Assembly: GCA_029721435.1 (NCBI GenBank)
Contig: CM056576.1
Coordinates: forward strand, 118,843,166 to 118,907,165
Source: Gymnothorax reevesii
Taxonomy: Eukaryota; Chordata; Actinopteri; Anguilliformes; Muraenidae
Length of the DNA stretch: 64,000 nt
Direction: 5' to 3'
How positions within the stretch are numbered: position 1 is the stretch's first letter; each line of letters begins with the position of its first letter. A program made the position numbers and the translations under genes. Positions 11,940-23,848 of this stretch are shown one piece after another. The notes below the pieces were generated by a model. The model saw only the letters and a list, made by a program, of their open reading frames with translations. It made no database searches and was not told the DNA's origin.

Positions 11940-12136
11940 CAGGGGTGTCCAATCTTATACAGAAAGGGACGGTGTGGGTGCTGGCTTTTATTAGAGCCCA
12001 ACACTAACTCAACTGATTTTACCTACCAAGGTCCTGATTTGTTAATTAGTGGAATCAGGTGCAGTATCACTGCTGCTGGCTGGGACAAAGACCTGCACCC
12101 ACACCGGCCCTTTACGGATAACATTGGATACCCCTG
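11940..12136. mobile_element. hAT-type MITE, 197 bp
   Basis: It starts CAGGGGTGTCCAATCTTAT and ends, on the other strand, CAGGGGTATCCAATGTTAT; the inverted match extends through AAAGGG(A/C)CGGTGTGGGTGC, about 42 bp. The CAGGGGTGTCCAATC terminus is a common hAT non-autonomous end in fish. No 8-bp duplication is evident. It has no coding capacity. Confidence 0.75.
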
Positions 12137-12417
12137 CTAGCCAATCACCCTCAGTTTCTGCACCTTAATTATGTTCATCTATTTCCTTTTAGTCAATTAA
12201 CATTTCTTTAGTATTTACAGTGGGGGAAATAAGTATTTGACCCCTCGCTGATTTTGCAGGTTTGCCCACTTACAAAGAATGAAACGATCTATAATTTTAA
12301 TCATATATACATTCTGACAGTGAGAGACAGAATCACAAAGAAACTTCCAGAAAATCACATCATAAGAATTTATAAAAATTGATAACCATCTGATGAGGAA
12401 AAATAAGTATTTGACCC

Positions 12418-13457
12418 TGTTGTGTTCTGGGGTCCTGGCAGCATTTATGGTTTTAACAGTTTCATGTTCAAGATTCCTTAGTTCATAGTTTCATAGTTTC
12501 ATAGTTCATGTCACAGTTTTAACAGTTTCTTGTGTCAGGTTTTTGCATTTCATGTTTCACATTTATAGTCCATGTTTTTACTTTTCCATGTTTTTGTTTT
12601 CGCCAGGTCTGCCAAGCCACTCCACCGCTTGTCTGCGTTCCGCCCCATGCCTTCGTTGTTACACATTTCTGAGCTATGGTTGGCTTTGGTATTTCCCCTT
12701 CCTTCTGTGCTGTGCTGATTCGGGGCTGTCTAAGCTTAATTGACAATTAACTGTTTTTAAGTTACTAGCATTTACGAACACTCACTGGGTGGTGTAATTC
12801 TTAGATAGGCACATTACTAATACTACTAATTTAGACAGGGAGTTTATTGTCATAATTCCTGCTTTGCTATTTCAAGATCTTGCTGTGCTTTTCTGTTCTT
12901 AACATTCATGCTTGCTTCCAAACTGCATACTTAATTGGTACTTAAGCTGAGCACGCTCATTCTCTTAATGAGCAAGTCTTGTCATCCAATCTTAGTCCAT
13001 GTCATGATCTTGCCCTGCCTCTTGTTTCTCCTTCTCCAGGTGTTGCCCCTCATGTCTTGATTTCCTAGCCTTTATCTGGATGCGGTGGAAGTTGGCTGGC
13101 AGACAGTGTCTCAAGTTTTGTTTCAAAGTCAAGTTCTCGCCCATGGTCATTTTCCAAGCCCTTGTTCTTGTTTGCTAGTTCATGTTCCAAAGTCTCGTTT
13201 TCATAGTCATTTTGTATATAGCCTCAGCCTTGTTTTTCATTTCTGTTCTTGCTTATCTCCCTGGAGTTTCCAGTGGCTTTTGTTTTCTGTCGTTTTTCTG
13301 ATCCTTAGTTCTCAGCTCTGTGTAGCTTACCTCAGTTTGTCTTTTTGCAACCCTTTGGGCCAAGTTTTTCGTTGGCCCTCATGCCTGTTTTATTTTGTTT
13401 TAAATAAATCCTCATTTCCCTTCACCCCGCTTCTGGTGTCTAACTGATTCCCTATCA
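12418..13457 (+). mobile_element. Solo LTR, 1040 bp, inserted in the Tc1 left arm
   Basis: It starts TGTTGTGTTCTGG and ends ATTCCCTATCA (TG..CA). It is bounded by the 5-bp duplication GACCC (12413-12417 and 13458-13462). Excising one copy restores the Tc1 sequence TTTGACCCCTAACAAACAGC. A polyadenylation signal AATAAA sits at 13403-13408 and a TATA-like TTGTATATAG at about 13212. There is no internal retroviral region, so it is the product of LTR-LTR recombination. The long open frame at 13085-13447 is low-complexity LTR sequence, not a gene. Confidence 0.85.
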
Positions 13458-13628
13458 GACCCCCTAACAAACAGCAAGTATTCTGGGTCCCACAAGCCAG
13501 TTAGTCTTTCTTTAAGACACACCCCCAACCCCAACTAATTATTTACATGAAATACACCTGCCTCACCTCATTACCTGTATAAAAGACACATGTCAACTCC
13601 CAAACAACCAGATTCCAACATCTCCACC

Positions 13629-14610
13629 ATGGGCAAGACCAAAGAGCTGTCTAAGGACATCAGGGACAAGATTGTTGACCTACACAAGGCTGGGATGGGC
13701 TACAAGAGAATCGGAAAACAACTTTGAGAGAAAAGATCAACTGTCGGTGCAGTGATCAGGAAATGGAAGAAGTACCAAACTGCCACCAACCTCCCTCGGT
13801 CTGGACCTCCATGCAAGGTCTCGGCTCGTGAGATGTCCCTGATCATGCGAACGGTGAGGTATCACAAGGGGGGAACTGGTTAATGAACTGAAGGCAGCTG
13901 GGACCACAATTACAAAAGAAACAGTTGGTAACACACAACGCAGACATGGATTGAAATGCTGCAGCGCACGCAAGGTCCCCCTGCTCAAGAAGGCACATGT
14001 ACAGGCCAGTTTGAAGTTCGCCATTGACCACCTGGATGACTCAGAAGAGGCCTGGAAGAAGGTGATGCGGTCAGATTTTTTTGGGCTCAGCTCAACTCGC
14101 CGTGTTTGGTGGGCAAAGAACACCGAGTACAACCCAAAGAACACCGTCCCCACCGTCAAGCACAGTGGTGCTTTTCAGCCAAGGGGACGGCACAACTCCA
14201 TTGCAATGAGGGGAGGATGGACAGGGCCGTATACCGAGGAATTCTGGACCAACAGCTCCTTCTCTCAGTGAGAGAGAACATGGGTTGAGGATGGGTGTTT
14301 CAGCATGACAACTACCCTAAGCACACCGCCAAAGCAACAAAAGAGTGGCTGAAGAAGAAGTACATCAAGGGTCTGGAGTGGCTTAGCCAGTCTCCAGACC
14401 TCAATCCAATTGAAAATCTTTGGAGGGAGCTTAAAATTCGGGTTGCAACGCCACAACCTTCGGACCTGAATGATTTGGAGGCTGTCTGCAGGGAGCAGTG
14501 GGCCAACATCCCTGCCAAAATGTGCACAAACCTTGTCAACAACTATAAAAATTGTTTGACATCTGTGCTGGCCAATAATGGCTTTTCTATAAAATATGAA
14601 CATGCTGTTT
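13629..14610 (+). pseudogene. Tc1 transposase, frameshifted and partly deleted
   Basis: The ATG at 13629 opens [20 protein letters not shown], the standard N-terminal paired-like helix-turn-helix of fish Tc1 transposases. A frameshift and TGA near 13722 break it after about 30 codons. The frame is regained at 13951-14271 and again at 14295. In the catalytic domain the first Asp survives in MRSD, but about six residues after it are gone, so the usual DETK context is lost. The second Asp is in [12 protein letters not shown] and the Glu in [11 protein letters not shown], 34 residues apart (DD34E). Another disruption lies near 14280. The enzyme cannot be active. Confidence 0.9.
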
Positions 14611-15010
14611 GTCCAGGGGGTCAAATACTTATTTTTGACCAAAAATATGCAAATAAATTCCTAAAATGCATATTCCACTTTTTGGTGATATTCTGTCTCT
14701 CACTGTTAAAATAAACCTATCATTAAAATTATAGATCGTTGCACTCTTTCATAGTGGGCAAACTTGCAAAATCAGCAAGGGGTCAAATACTTATTTCCCC
14801 CACTGTATATCCAGCTAGTTGGGGAGGTACCCTTGGTCGGTTCCCCTTTTTGTTGTGTGCACTCCCTTTTGTGTAACCCTGAAGCGGTGCATTTGTTTGG
14901 TCTTTCCCTCACTCATTATTTAATAAAATCCACGTCCCTGCAGTTGGGTCCTCTGCCCCATTCCTTGCCCTGAAACCCATTTTAACATCTCTGGGTCCCT
15001 GGGTGTGACA

Positions 15011-18000
15011 CTCCTGCAAAATGTGTGTACAGGGTTTTCATCTGACACTGACAAGATGACCGGATTAGCTATTGTCCTATTTTTCATCGAATTAATGTTT
15101 CAGCAGTGAACCAGAGAGCTTTGCATTACTTGTAATTCATTCCTGAGGAGTCCACCATGCTTTTCTTTGATATGAAGAAAATTTGGACGTGGGGGTACTG
15201 AGTATATTTCAGGTGCTGAGCCGCGACACATAATCAAAAGTGGAATTACGGATGCACTGCGGTTCAGTGAATCCACAGTTTTAAAAAGAAGCTCTTCAAC
15301 ATTTTGATAAAGAGCCCGGCCTTGTGCAAACACATGCACTGTGCCAAATGGCTCAGTAATGTTCTGATAATAGGGTGTATTGTGAAACACAGTTCTGGAG
15401 GATAAACAGACTGGATAAACATTGGTATAAGCAAATACCTCGGACTTAATGTTTTCTCATAAAAGCTAATGCTCGCGCTGTTTAAATTTGCGGTTGTGTT
15501 TCGTGGTAATTGATTTGCAGAGAGGAAATTCAACTGCTCTTTTCGATAAGGAATGATCTGGAAACAGTTTTCTTATCGCAGCCTTTCAGTACATCTTTGT
15601 TTAAAATAAACGGATTTATACAACAGTTTTGAACAAGTGGTGTGTCAATTCAGACCCTATTCAATATTATGAGCTCTGTGGGTTTGCAGTTTTGAAAAAC
15701 ATTTGGCTTTAATGCCTATGGTATTCAAATAAGCCAATTTGTATGGTCTCAATATATATCACCTGCCTTGGCTGACTCACTATCTTTAGTTTTTTTCCTC
15801 TATTAGAGGTTAACTGTATGTGAAATAGAATTTGAGGGCAAATTATAGTTAAATTAATATTGAATATTCTGCTGAAACGCTACTTTATCTGGTCTGTGAG
15901 CACCAAGGATACCATATCTTATGAAGGCAATATTCAGTACATTTTCTTCAAGTGCTAGTAAGTTATTGCCAAATGAAGAGCTGACAACCCAGTAAGCCTA
16001 TAATGTTCTCGCAATGTTCCACAGTATTACAATATTTAAAATAAATAAATAAATAAATAAACAATGGCAATTAAACAGATACTTAGAGGCTAAATTGTTT
16101 CTGCATTTCTTGCTGTGAAGTAGATGAAGCTGCTAACATATTGAATACTTTTCCCACCAAAAAGCTGCCATCCACTGACAGTGTTTTGGATGATATTCAT
16201 GGATCTTTCGATACCTATTACTGTCGGAAGATCTTAGACGTTGCCCCCATCACAAAACAAGGAAAACGTTAATTGCCAAAATGTCTCATCACTGGTGGGT
16301 AATGGGTTAAATATAACAAAATGCAAAATTTTCCAAAATGCTGAGACACAATTAAAATAGGGAGTCAGTCTTTTTAGACAACCACAAACTCTGCCTCTAA
16401 AAAAATGACCTCCTTACAACTCCACACACCTGCTTTTAGCTCTCCTCTTAGTGCACTTCCCAACAGGTGTGTAACTGGACTTAAGCAGCCACAGACTAAG
16501 TCTAGCATTGACTGGAATAGCGTGGTGAGTACTAAACAGGGTGTGTTCTCATCTTGAAATGGACTTCCGGAAAATTCAATGATTAAATTTATAGTAAGGA
16601 AGGCCTTCACCTTCACAGGACATTTCCCTGCATAAGAGATTCAGCTCAGTGGGCAGGTAAAGCAGTGTTATGCAATGCCAGCAATGCTATGAATATGTCA
16701 AATAAATATCACAAGATGCAGCAAGAGCCTCCTGATCCAGGGAATTGTGTTCATGTCTTGTGGCAAGAACAGATGCAAATGTGCCCTTGTCATCCTGAAC
16801 ATCCCTGACTGTGGCATAAAAGGCTGCATGTTGTTACTCAACTACTAAGATATTGAAATTACACCATACAGTGCTTTTTTTTTTGCATAGGGCATGTGAA
16901 TAAGCCTCAACTACAGTTTATTGAAGCTGTCAGGAGGACATTGCTGGAAGACTGGGATAAAAGACTTTATAGTTGATGGTCAACTCCAATACTTATCTGT
17001 CAAGGTCACTTTTATCAGCGGACTAAATACACCATACCATGATCTTTTTTCCTGGGTTGAAGCGTATATCTGCATCAACTAAAAGCACATCATCTTCCCC
17101 ACAAGGGCTTCATTCAGACTCTGACAGAGAAAACAGAAGCATCTTCACCCATTGACCCATATGTCCATGTCCACGCATTACAATTTTCATTAATTATTGT
17201 ATTGTGTGTGTGAGGGCATCACTGTATGTGTAATTGTAGCCCATCATTGGATGTTAAGTATATTAATGTGCATCATCACACCATTCTATGAATACTGAAT
17301 TTCAGTGCCATGGTTACGATCATTATTTGAATCTGACTCCCAACATTGCATTTGTACTTCATGGATGATGGCACTGTATAGCACCACAGTATGACTACTC
17401 ATTGCTTAATAATTGTACCACATCTCAACTACTGTCCGTTCCACTTTTATCAATGAATCTCTCTGGTGTAACAAGATGTGACACCGCTGTCTTTGTCGGT
17501 CCAGGTTGCATATGGACATAGGACTGCTCTGTCAAACAATATTATCCAAAAAGAAAGAGAGAAAGATATTCTAATGGAGGTTTTAATTTGGTACCAGTAG
17601 CTTTGGGAAGCCCGTGGTGATAACATACGCGCTTAACACACCACTGCACTCCTGCTAAAACGCTCTCAGGATGAGGCCCCCGGCATTTGCATTTAAAGTA
17701 GCCCACGGACTGGGTAATCCAGCTATTCGTTCGTTTGGTTGGCTATAATGTAGACCTCCCTTGGGGCGCGAGGAGGAGTCGAGCGCTAAATTGAGGCGAC
17801 CGCTTCACAATGTATTCAGGCACCCGCTCAGCGATGGGCAAAACAATCAAGGCAAAACAGCAGAGGGCCCTGACCCCGTAACGCATAATTCTGTCGTCCA
17901 TCAATGGGCAGAAATCGGGAGAAGAAAATCACTCCCGAAGCGAGATATTCAGCTGTTACCTGCAATTCAATGGCCCCCCGACTGCCCGCTTTGACCTGAT

Positions 18001-19180
18001 GGCATAATTACTGTGATTGAGGGGGCAGTGGTTGTGTCATTGTGGTGTCGTCAAGGCTGCCTTAGGCCTCCACCCACCAATGGTCTGACAGCGTTGTCAT
18101 CAACTCAAGAGAAAGGCTTTCCGAGAATGAGGGAAAAGGCTCAAAGCGTAATGTCAGGCCAAGTTTGAGCATAGTTCTTCCTACTGTGCAATTTTTTAAA
18201 TAATGCAAAAAAAAGTAGTGATCACTGAGGAAATGGAAGGGGCCTGTTGTTGGTTCGACAGAAGAGCTCAGGATTAGGGGGGAGGACAGGATGCTCTCGA
18301 CTCGCAAGCATGGAGCCATAGAAAGCCAGCCAGCTATACATGTCCCGTTTATATCCAGCTTTTATACCCTCGGTAACGTTTATAAAAGCTTTGTGGAGGA
18401 AAAACTGTTATGGGCACATTGTGTTAAAATTAAGAAAATGTGACCTACATCATTGAATATAATTACCGAGCAGTATTATTTACATGGGTATTGTTGTCAG
18501 GACAGTAAGAGTCAATTGGTTCCAGGTCAAAATCATTGACAAATCTTTCATTCTATCCAAATATCCATAATCTTCAACGTGCTTGCAACTAAATTTTAAG
18601 ACAATGCAACACATTAAAATACATTTAGCATGTTTCAAATACTAACTTTCCTTGGTTACAGAGGATACAACATTTGTCCATAGCACAATAAAGACAGTTT
18701 CAGGAGATCATGGGTTGATATGCAAGGTAATTGATCGCTTACTTGATATAGTAAATATGAAGCGACACACAAGGAAGTGAAGCCAATGCTAGTGATCGAT
18801 GATGTAAAACTAGAAACTAATTGGGAGTGCTCAGAAAGGAGCATGAAAAATGGACATTGGTGTGGCTCGCGTGTGACTCAGATTCATATCTCAGTGATGC
18901 AGTCTTTTAATGACCTGTCTTTGTCCCACTTTCCTTTTAATTAAAATATTGTACAAGTGTGATCATACAATAGCTACATCACTGGAGCATATATGTATTT
19001 ACCTACGTAATTTAGCACATCTTGTATAAGCTTGAAGCAGATAATCTGAGTTACATTTTGCACCAGATATGACATCATTCACAACTTTAAATAACCCCCA
19101 AATGTAGTTGCTCTTTTCACCATATCTTAACCCTTAAATGCCCAACTATAGTAAAAGTTGAAAGAAAAATCTGTGTATTC
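15011..19180. other. Gene-free stretch
   Basis: No supported exon or full mobile element is seen. An (AAAT)n microsatellite lies at about 16040-16062. A GC-richer island at 17630-18070 is listed separately. Near 19181 a TTAA followed by AGGGACACTCCAGTCA looks like the end of a TTAA-type MITE, but its partner was not found up to 20.3 kb. Confidence 0.5.
17630..18070. promoter_or_regulatory. Candidate conserved noncoding island
   Basis: Local GC rises well above the flanks. Motifs include GCATTTGCATTTAAA (octamer-like), AACAATCAA and CACAATG (SOX-like), CAGCTG with CACCTG-type E-boxes, and CATAATTA (homeodomain-like). There are no repeats and no coding signal; the 77-codon frame at 17761-17994 has no recognisable domain. 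It resembles an enhancer-type conserved element, but conservation is untested. Confidence 0.3.
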
Positions 19181-20587
19181 TGTTAAAGGGACACTCCAGT
19201 CATTGGACATACCTAATAAAACACCAGTGCCAGCGGGGGTGCGAAAACACGTCCCTTTTTGACTGCAATTAGTAGTTCTCAATCATTTTCCTTTATTGAC
19301 GCGTTTTATAATTATCTTAATTGGCAACTGAAGACACGGTTTCTCTCCATATGCGATCTAACAGCGATTAAATCATGGGCTAAATTCAGTTCAGTTGCAG
19401 AACAAGAACAGAGAATCTGGTTGCACAAAACTTCCGTTTAAAACTATTATTAGTCCTAACCCGTTCTCTGTCATTTTCATAGCAGGTGCTGCTTGCTCTC
19501 CCCGAGAATTTCAGATCTCTTTCTTGATGGGTAAATTAAATAATGCTACCTAAACAGAGGTACAATCTACTATGAAATGGTCCGTTTTGAGTTTTCCTTC
19601 AACTTTGGCTCCGTCTAGCTTGAAAGTGTAGATACTACCAAAGAAATGCTTGATATTCCTGAAAACAGAGCTCCAAAAGCACCACAAACAGCATTTATCA
19701 TCATGGAACATATCTGGGTTACTGAGAAAATATGCATCAAAATCAATTTCGACCATCTTTCCTGCCATCCATTGCACGAACCCAGCAAAATACCATGAGA
19801 ATATTAACTAAAAATGAGAGTTTTGTTGTGGGCTAACAAATAATAAAGCATTCTTGATAGGTATATGTCTGGGATATTATTTTATTGCCATTCCCATTTT
19901 CAATTTTTACCGTGATTTCTCAAATAACTCTGGCTCAGTAACATAGTTACCCAGCTTGGCGCTGATATAGTGCTAATGTCTATCCAGACTTGACGTGTGA
20001 CAGGTCGTGATAAAAGTTTAACACATCTGGTACTGTGTACCCTTAAGTCATAATAATTGATGTAAAACATGGTGTCAAATACAAAACTGACCCACTTTAG
20101 TGGTTTCCAGGTGGCGCCACTGGCAGACTTCCTGAGATACGGACCTAGAAATGTGGTTTTCTTTGTGAGTCTACCATATCTAACTATTTGCCAAGTTTCA
20201 TTCAATTCCAGGAGGGTCAACTCCTCAACTTTTTCAAAAGTGCCATTTTCTCACAGAATGGCTCTTAAATTATCATTTCATTTATTTCAACCTGCAATGC
20301 AATGCCTGCGCCTCTGGCTGTGAGAGTAATTATACAAAAACTGTTGATGCATGATAATGACATATACGTGGAGGTGAGCTCACCCCCATCTCCCTCGCCC
20401 CCTGGTGTATTCTTTTCGCATCATCCCTTGCAAATAAATGCAGAGACGGAATGAAAGTCAAGTGATGGAGCCGACAGGTGAGGTAATCTTTGCCAGAGAT
20501 GTAACCTACTTTCAACCACGGGAAAGAGTGCTTCCAGCAAAAGATGTGTTGAAAGGTTTTTATGAGCCGATGCCTGTGGAAGCATAA

Positions 20588-20895
20588 AGCTAAATGCATT
20601 TTCATTCTCAAGATGCAAACGCATTATTTGTATAATCATGAAAATGAAAATGTAATCCTCCACTTGGCGTTTTCATTTTCAAATCCATGTATGCGACTTT
20701 GACAACGAATTGAAAATTTAAATTTATTCCCCATTTTTGCTTTTGTTTCCTAAATATAAACCACAATATTACATAAATTGTAAAAATGGATTTGAAAATG
20801 AAATCGCAAAGCGTAGGATTACATTTTCATTATGATAAAAATATTGCATTTGCATCTTGAAAATGAATTTCTGAGAATGGATTTTCATTGTAATA
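20588..20895. repeat. Palindromic MITE with about 105-bp arms
   Basis: The left arm (20588-20694) runs from TGCATTTTCATTCTCAAG to TTTCATTTTCAAATCCA. The right arm (about 20787-20895) is its reverse complement with a few differences. Both contain GAAAATGTAATCCT and AAGATGCAAA. The spacer is about 93 bp. Termini and target duplication are unclear. Confidence 0.65.
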
Positions 20896-23652
20896 TTCTT
20901 AGCAATATGCTTTGATAACTTTGAACTCCCGTCATTGTAAATTATCACTAGGTTGCTGAATAATCTGAATTTCACACCTACCTCCGTCTCTGTGTGGCTT
21001 ATGTATGTTGGCCTGTACTGTTGTGCATGCATTACAAAGGAATAGCCGCTGAGGAAGAGCGTGTGGGTGCTGAACTGGCCTGCCTGCAGACCTGCCTTGT
21101 CCCCATTGAGAACATGTGGCGCATTCAGAAATGCATCTGACACACAATATACTTTATCTAGTGAAGCTGTTGCCCTTGAATGGTACCTGATCCACAAAAC
21201 ACCTTGTTATCCTTGCCTTGATTCACCTACTTTGTTTTTATAGTGACAGATCCATTTTTTCTTTCTTGTAGCCAGGTCCAAATCTCATATCTGTTGCCAA
21301 ATACAGCAGCCTGTGTCAGGGACAAGGCTTGGGCAGCACACTAGTTTCCAATATTTCAGTTTTATTCCCTTCAGATTCTCCCATGACCTGTATATAAATT
21401 ATAAAATAAAATATGGGCAAGTTAGAAAAATAAAATGAAAATAAAAGATTGTCCTGAATGCCCTCCAGGCAGTTTCTTGAAGTTAGCATCTCTGGCTCCA
21501 CTTTCCTGTGAGGCAGTATTCACTGCAACATATTAAGTGCGAAGGGGCAGCATCCTTTGTTTTAAAGCGTGTGATGTGATCCGCAGGGTATAAGAGGGCG
21601 TAGTGCCTGTGAGTTGTGGTCAATGTCACCAGCAAGATTACGACTGCCAGATCGCAAGCGGAATGCTAATTCCACAGTACCCGGTCATGGTCGGAATAGT
21701 GAACAGAAAATCAGAGTATGACAATGTAAACACTGGAAATTCATCTATACACCACCAGTGGTTTTGATAAAGGCTTCAAATTTCACACCGTAGAGAAAAA
21801 AAAATCTATTCCTCTGACAAACTGAGGCCAATCTTTACACTTCCACACTGCACAATAACATTTTGGATGTTATAATAATATAATGCTGCTACATTATAAT
21901 TTCACAAAAATTGTTCTGGTTTTACATCTAGCCTATCAAACAGTCTGAGTGAGCTGAACAAGTTTACTATGAGTAGAATGACAATGCATGTCTTTGTTAC
22001 TTAAATATGTGTACACTGAAATTTAATCTACTATGTTGGGCCAATGACTAAATAAACTACACTTCCCATCACCTTGGATATGCGGCAAAGCTGCGGGAAT
22101 GAAGTCTCCTCTTTGGGTGACATATTTATCCGAGAGGCATGAAGTCAAAACATGAAGGGTCAAGGCTCCTGGCACCCTGAAATCTCCTGACATATAGATC
22201 AGCTCGTCCCTTTCAATAAGTTCAGTGTGATGTCTATTTTCCAAAGACATTATTGCACAGACTCAAAAATACATAAATTAATCCAGATAACTACCCAACA
22301 CTCAGAGTTTCACTGTTTTTAGATTCTGCTGGCCTGATTTTAATGACATTTTCTTGGTTATACTTTGTACTGTATTTTGAATCAGATTTTTTCTTTTTTT
22401 TTGTCACATCACTACTATTAGATAGCTGGCGGAGCATTGTGCATATTTCAAGCAAATATGCAGATAGTTTTGTTTCTGTTCTCTTTTATTGCTGTTTGGA
22501 TCAGAGTCTCCATCGTGAGACAAGTTTAAAAGATGTGTATAATTGTAATCAGCTTTGCTTTCCCTTGTGAGATGCAGCTTAGAGCTACTCTCCAGAGTGA
22601 ACTCAGTTTTGTGTGCCTGATTGGAAGGATTCTGTTTCAATTAGCATTTGCAAAAAGGAGTCATTTTCCATTTTTCCAGATGGAAGTTTTCCCTTATTTT
22701 CAAGGAGGGGACCAATTAACCACAGATGAATGAACTAAATCACCAATCTGAATTTAGATACTTGTTTTGTTTGGTGCCATTTATCAGCTGTGTGGTGTCT
22801 TGTGTGTCTGTGCTCAATGCAGCTCTGTGTGTCTCCATATGTTTCTATGTTATCTGTATTAGTACATATTTCTATGCACGAATCTTTGTGCATTGCTTAC
22901 ATGAGATTTTTTTGTGAATGTGTGCATGGATTCATGAGTCACTAGGCTTATCTGTCTGGAGGTAAAATTACCACTATGTCAGTGTGCCCTGAAGGCCAGT
23001 AAGACCATCTTGCTCCATTGATACCAAAACCACGAGAAAACCCTCGTAAATTTAGTAAAATAATTTTCTAGGTGGCTGAATGTGTATTTCATATGACTTG
23101 CAATTCCTTGTCCTGTAGCTAAAGCAGCTTCAGGCAAAGAAAGGAAAGCCAAACTTTGCGCTATAAAACTGCAAAATTTAACCAGCTAAGTACTAAAGAT
23201 TTATAACACAACTCTCTGATTTTATAGTGAAAGTTCATTCTTTTTTTTTGGGGGGGGGGGGTTCAAAACTGACTAGATGGGAGTATTTTTATAGGAATAC
23301 TAAGTTATGCATTCTGAGCATAGAAACACATAATACACCATAAAGTGTGGACACTTCACTGAAACGTCATCGTCATTAGTAGAATACAATTTGAATACAA
23401 TTTTTCAATTTCAAATATCTATTAATTGAATTTAGAATCAATTGGTTAGAATAGCCCCATACGATGAACATTCAGCATTCAACATTCAAATCCCTTTTGC
23501 AGTTTTATTATTATGATTTTGCAGCAATATACCCCTTCACCCCTTCCCTTTCTAAAGGGTTTGTTGAAATTAATTGGCATCGTCGAAGGGGGTGGGGTTT
23601 GGACACGTACAGAACAAACATCAATTTCCAAATCGTCACGAAGGATTGTATG
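20896..23652. other. Gene-free stretch
   Basis: No convincing coding exon, RNA gene or element boundary was found. A T-run followed by a G-run lies at about 23241-23262. The block at 22030-22210 is unique-looking, GC-balanced sequence without repeats. Confidence 0.45.
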
Positions 23653-23668
23653 AAAATACTCTCAGAAG

Positions 23669-23848
23669 CGCACCCTGGTGACTCATCGGTCTAAGCGCGC
23701 AAACCACAAAGGCAGTGTCCTTCCCGCGGCGATCTGGGTTCGATTCCGGCTCGGGTCATTTGCTGCATGTCTTCCCCATTCTTCTCCCGAGCTTTCCTGT
23801 CTCTCTCTACGGTGTGACTATCAAATAAAGGAGAAAATCCCCCCCAAA
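23669..23848 (+). mobile_element. tRNA-derived SINE with perfect 16-bp target duplication
   Basis: AAAATACTCTCAGAAG occurs exactly on both sides (23653-23668 and 23849-23864). The head has an A-box-like GGTGACTCATCGGTCTAAGC and a perfect B-box GGTTCGATTCC at about 23737, the RNA polymerase III promoter of a tRNA. The body TGCTGCATGTCTTCCCC..CTTTCCTGTCTCTCTCTAC and the tail ATCAAATAAAGGAGAAAA are those of a widespread teleost SINE. The identical duplications indicate a young insertion. Confidence 0.9.

Larger units (their letters stand above)
12218..14805 (+). mobile_element. Tc1-family transposon with IR/DR ends, interrupted by an LTR
   Basis: The element begins CAGTGGGGGAAATAAGTATT and ends with its reverse complement, flanked by TA on both sides (12216-12217 and 14806-14807). 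A second inner copy of AAATAAGTATTTGACC lies at about 12400 on the left and at about 14620 on the right, giving the IR/DR arrangement known from Sleeping Beauty/Tdr-type elements. Subtracting the inserted LTR and its duplication leaves about 1.54 kb, the normal Tc1 length. One broken transposase gene lies inside. Confidence 0.9.
11880..15010 (+). mobile_element. Probable outer LTR carrying nested insertions
   Basis: The left end is TGTCACGTGATAC and the right end is CTGGGTGTGACA, giving TG..CA with a 6-bp inverted terminus (TGTCAC/GTGACA). Near the right end an AATAAA (14922-14927) precedes a U5-like stretch. Removing the hAT MITE (11940-12136) and the Tc1 element (12218-14805) leaves about 340 bp, a reasonable LTR length. 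The flanking bases (AAAAA and CTCCT) do not match, so a target duplication is missing or lost. The call is therefore moderate. Confidence 0.45.

Noticed and set aside
13085..13447. 120-codon hydrophobic-looking frame
   Set aside because: It lies inside a solo LTR (12418-13457). The composition follows the C/T-rich LTR, and it runs across the polyadenylation signal.
19181..20330. TTAA-type MITE starting AGGGACACTCCAGTCA
   Set aside because: The start is typical, but no inverse end was found within the next kilobase, so limits could not be given.
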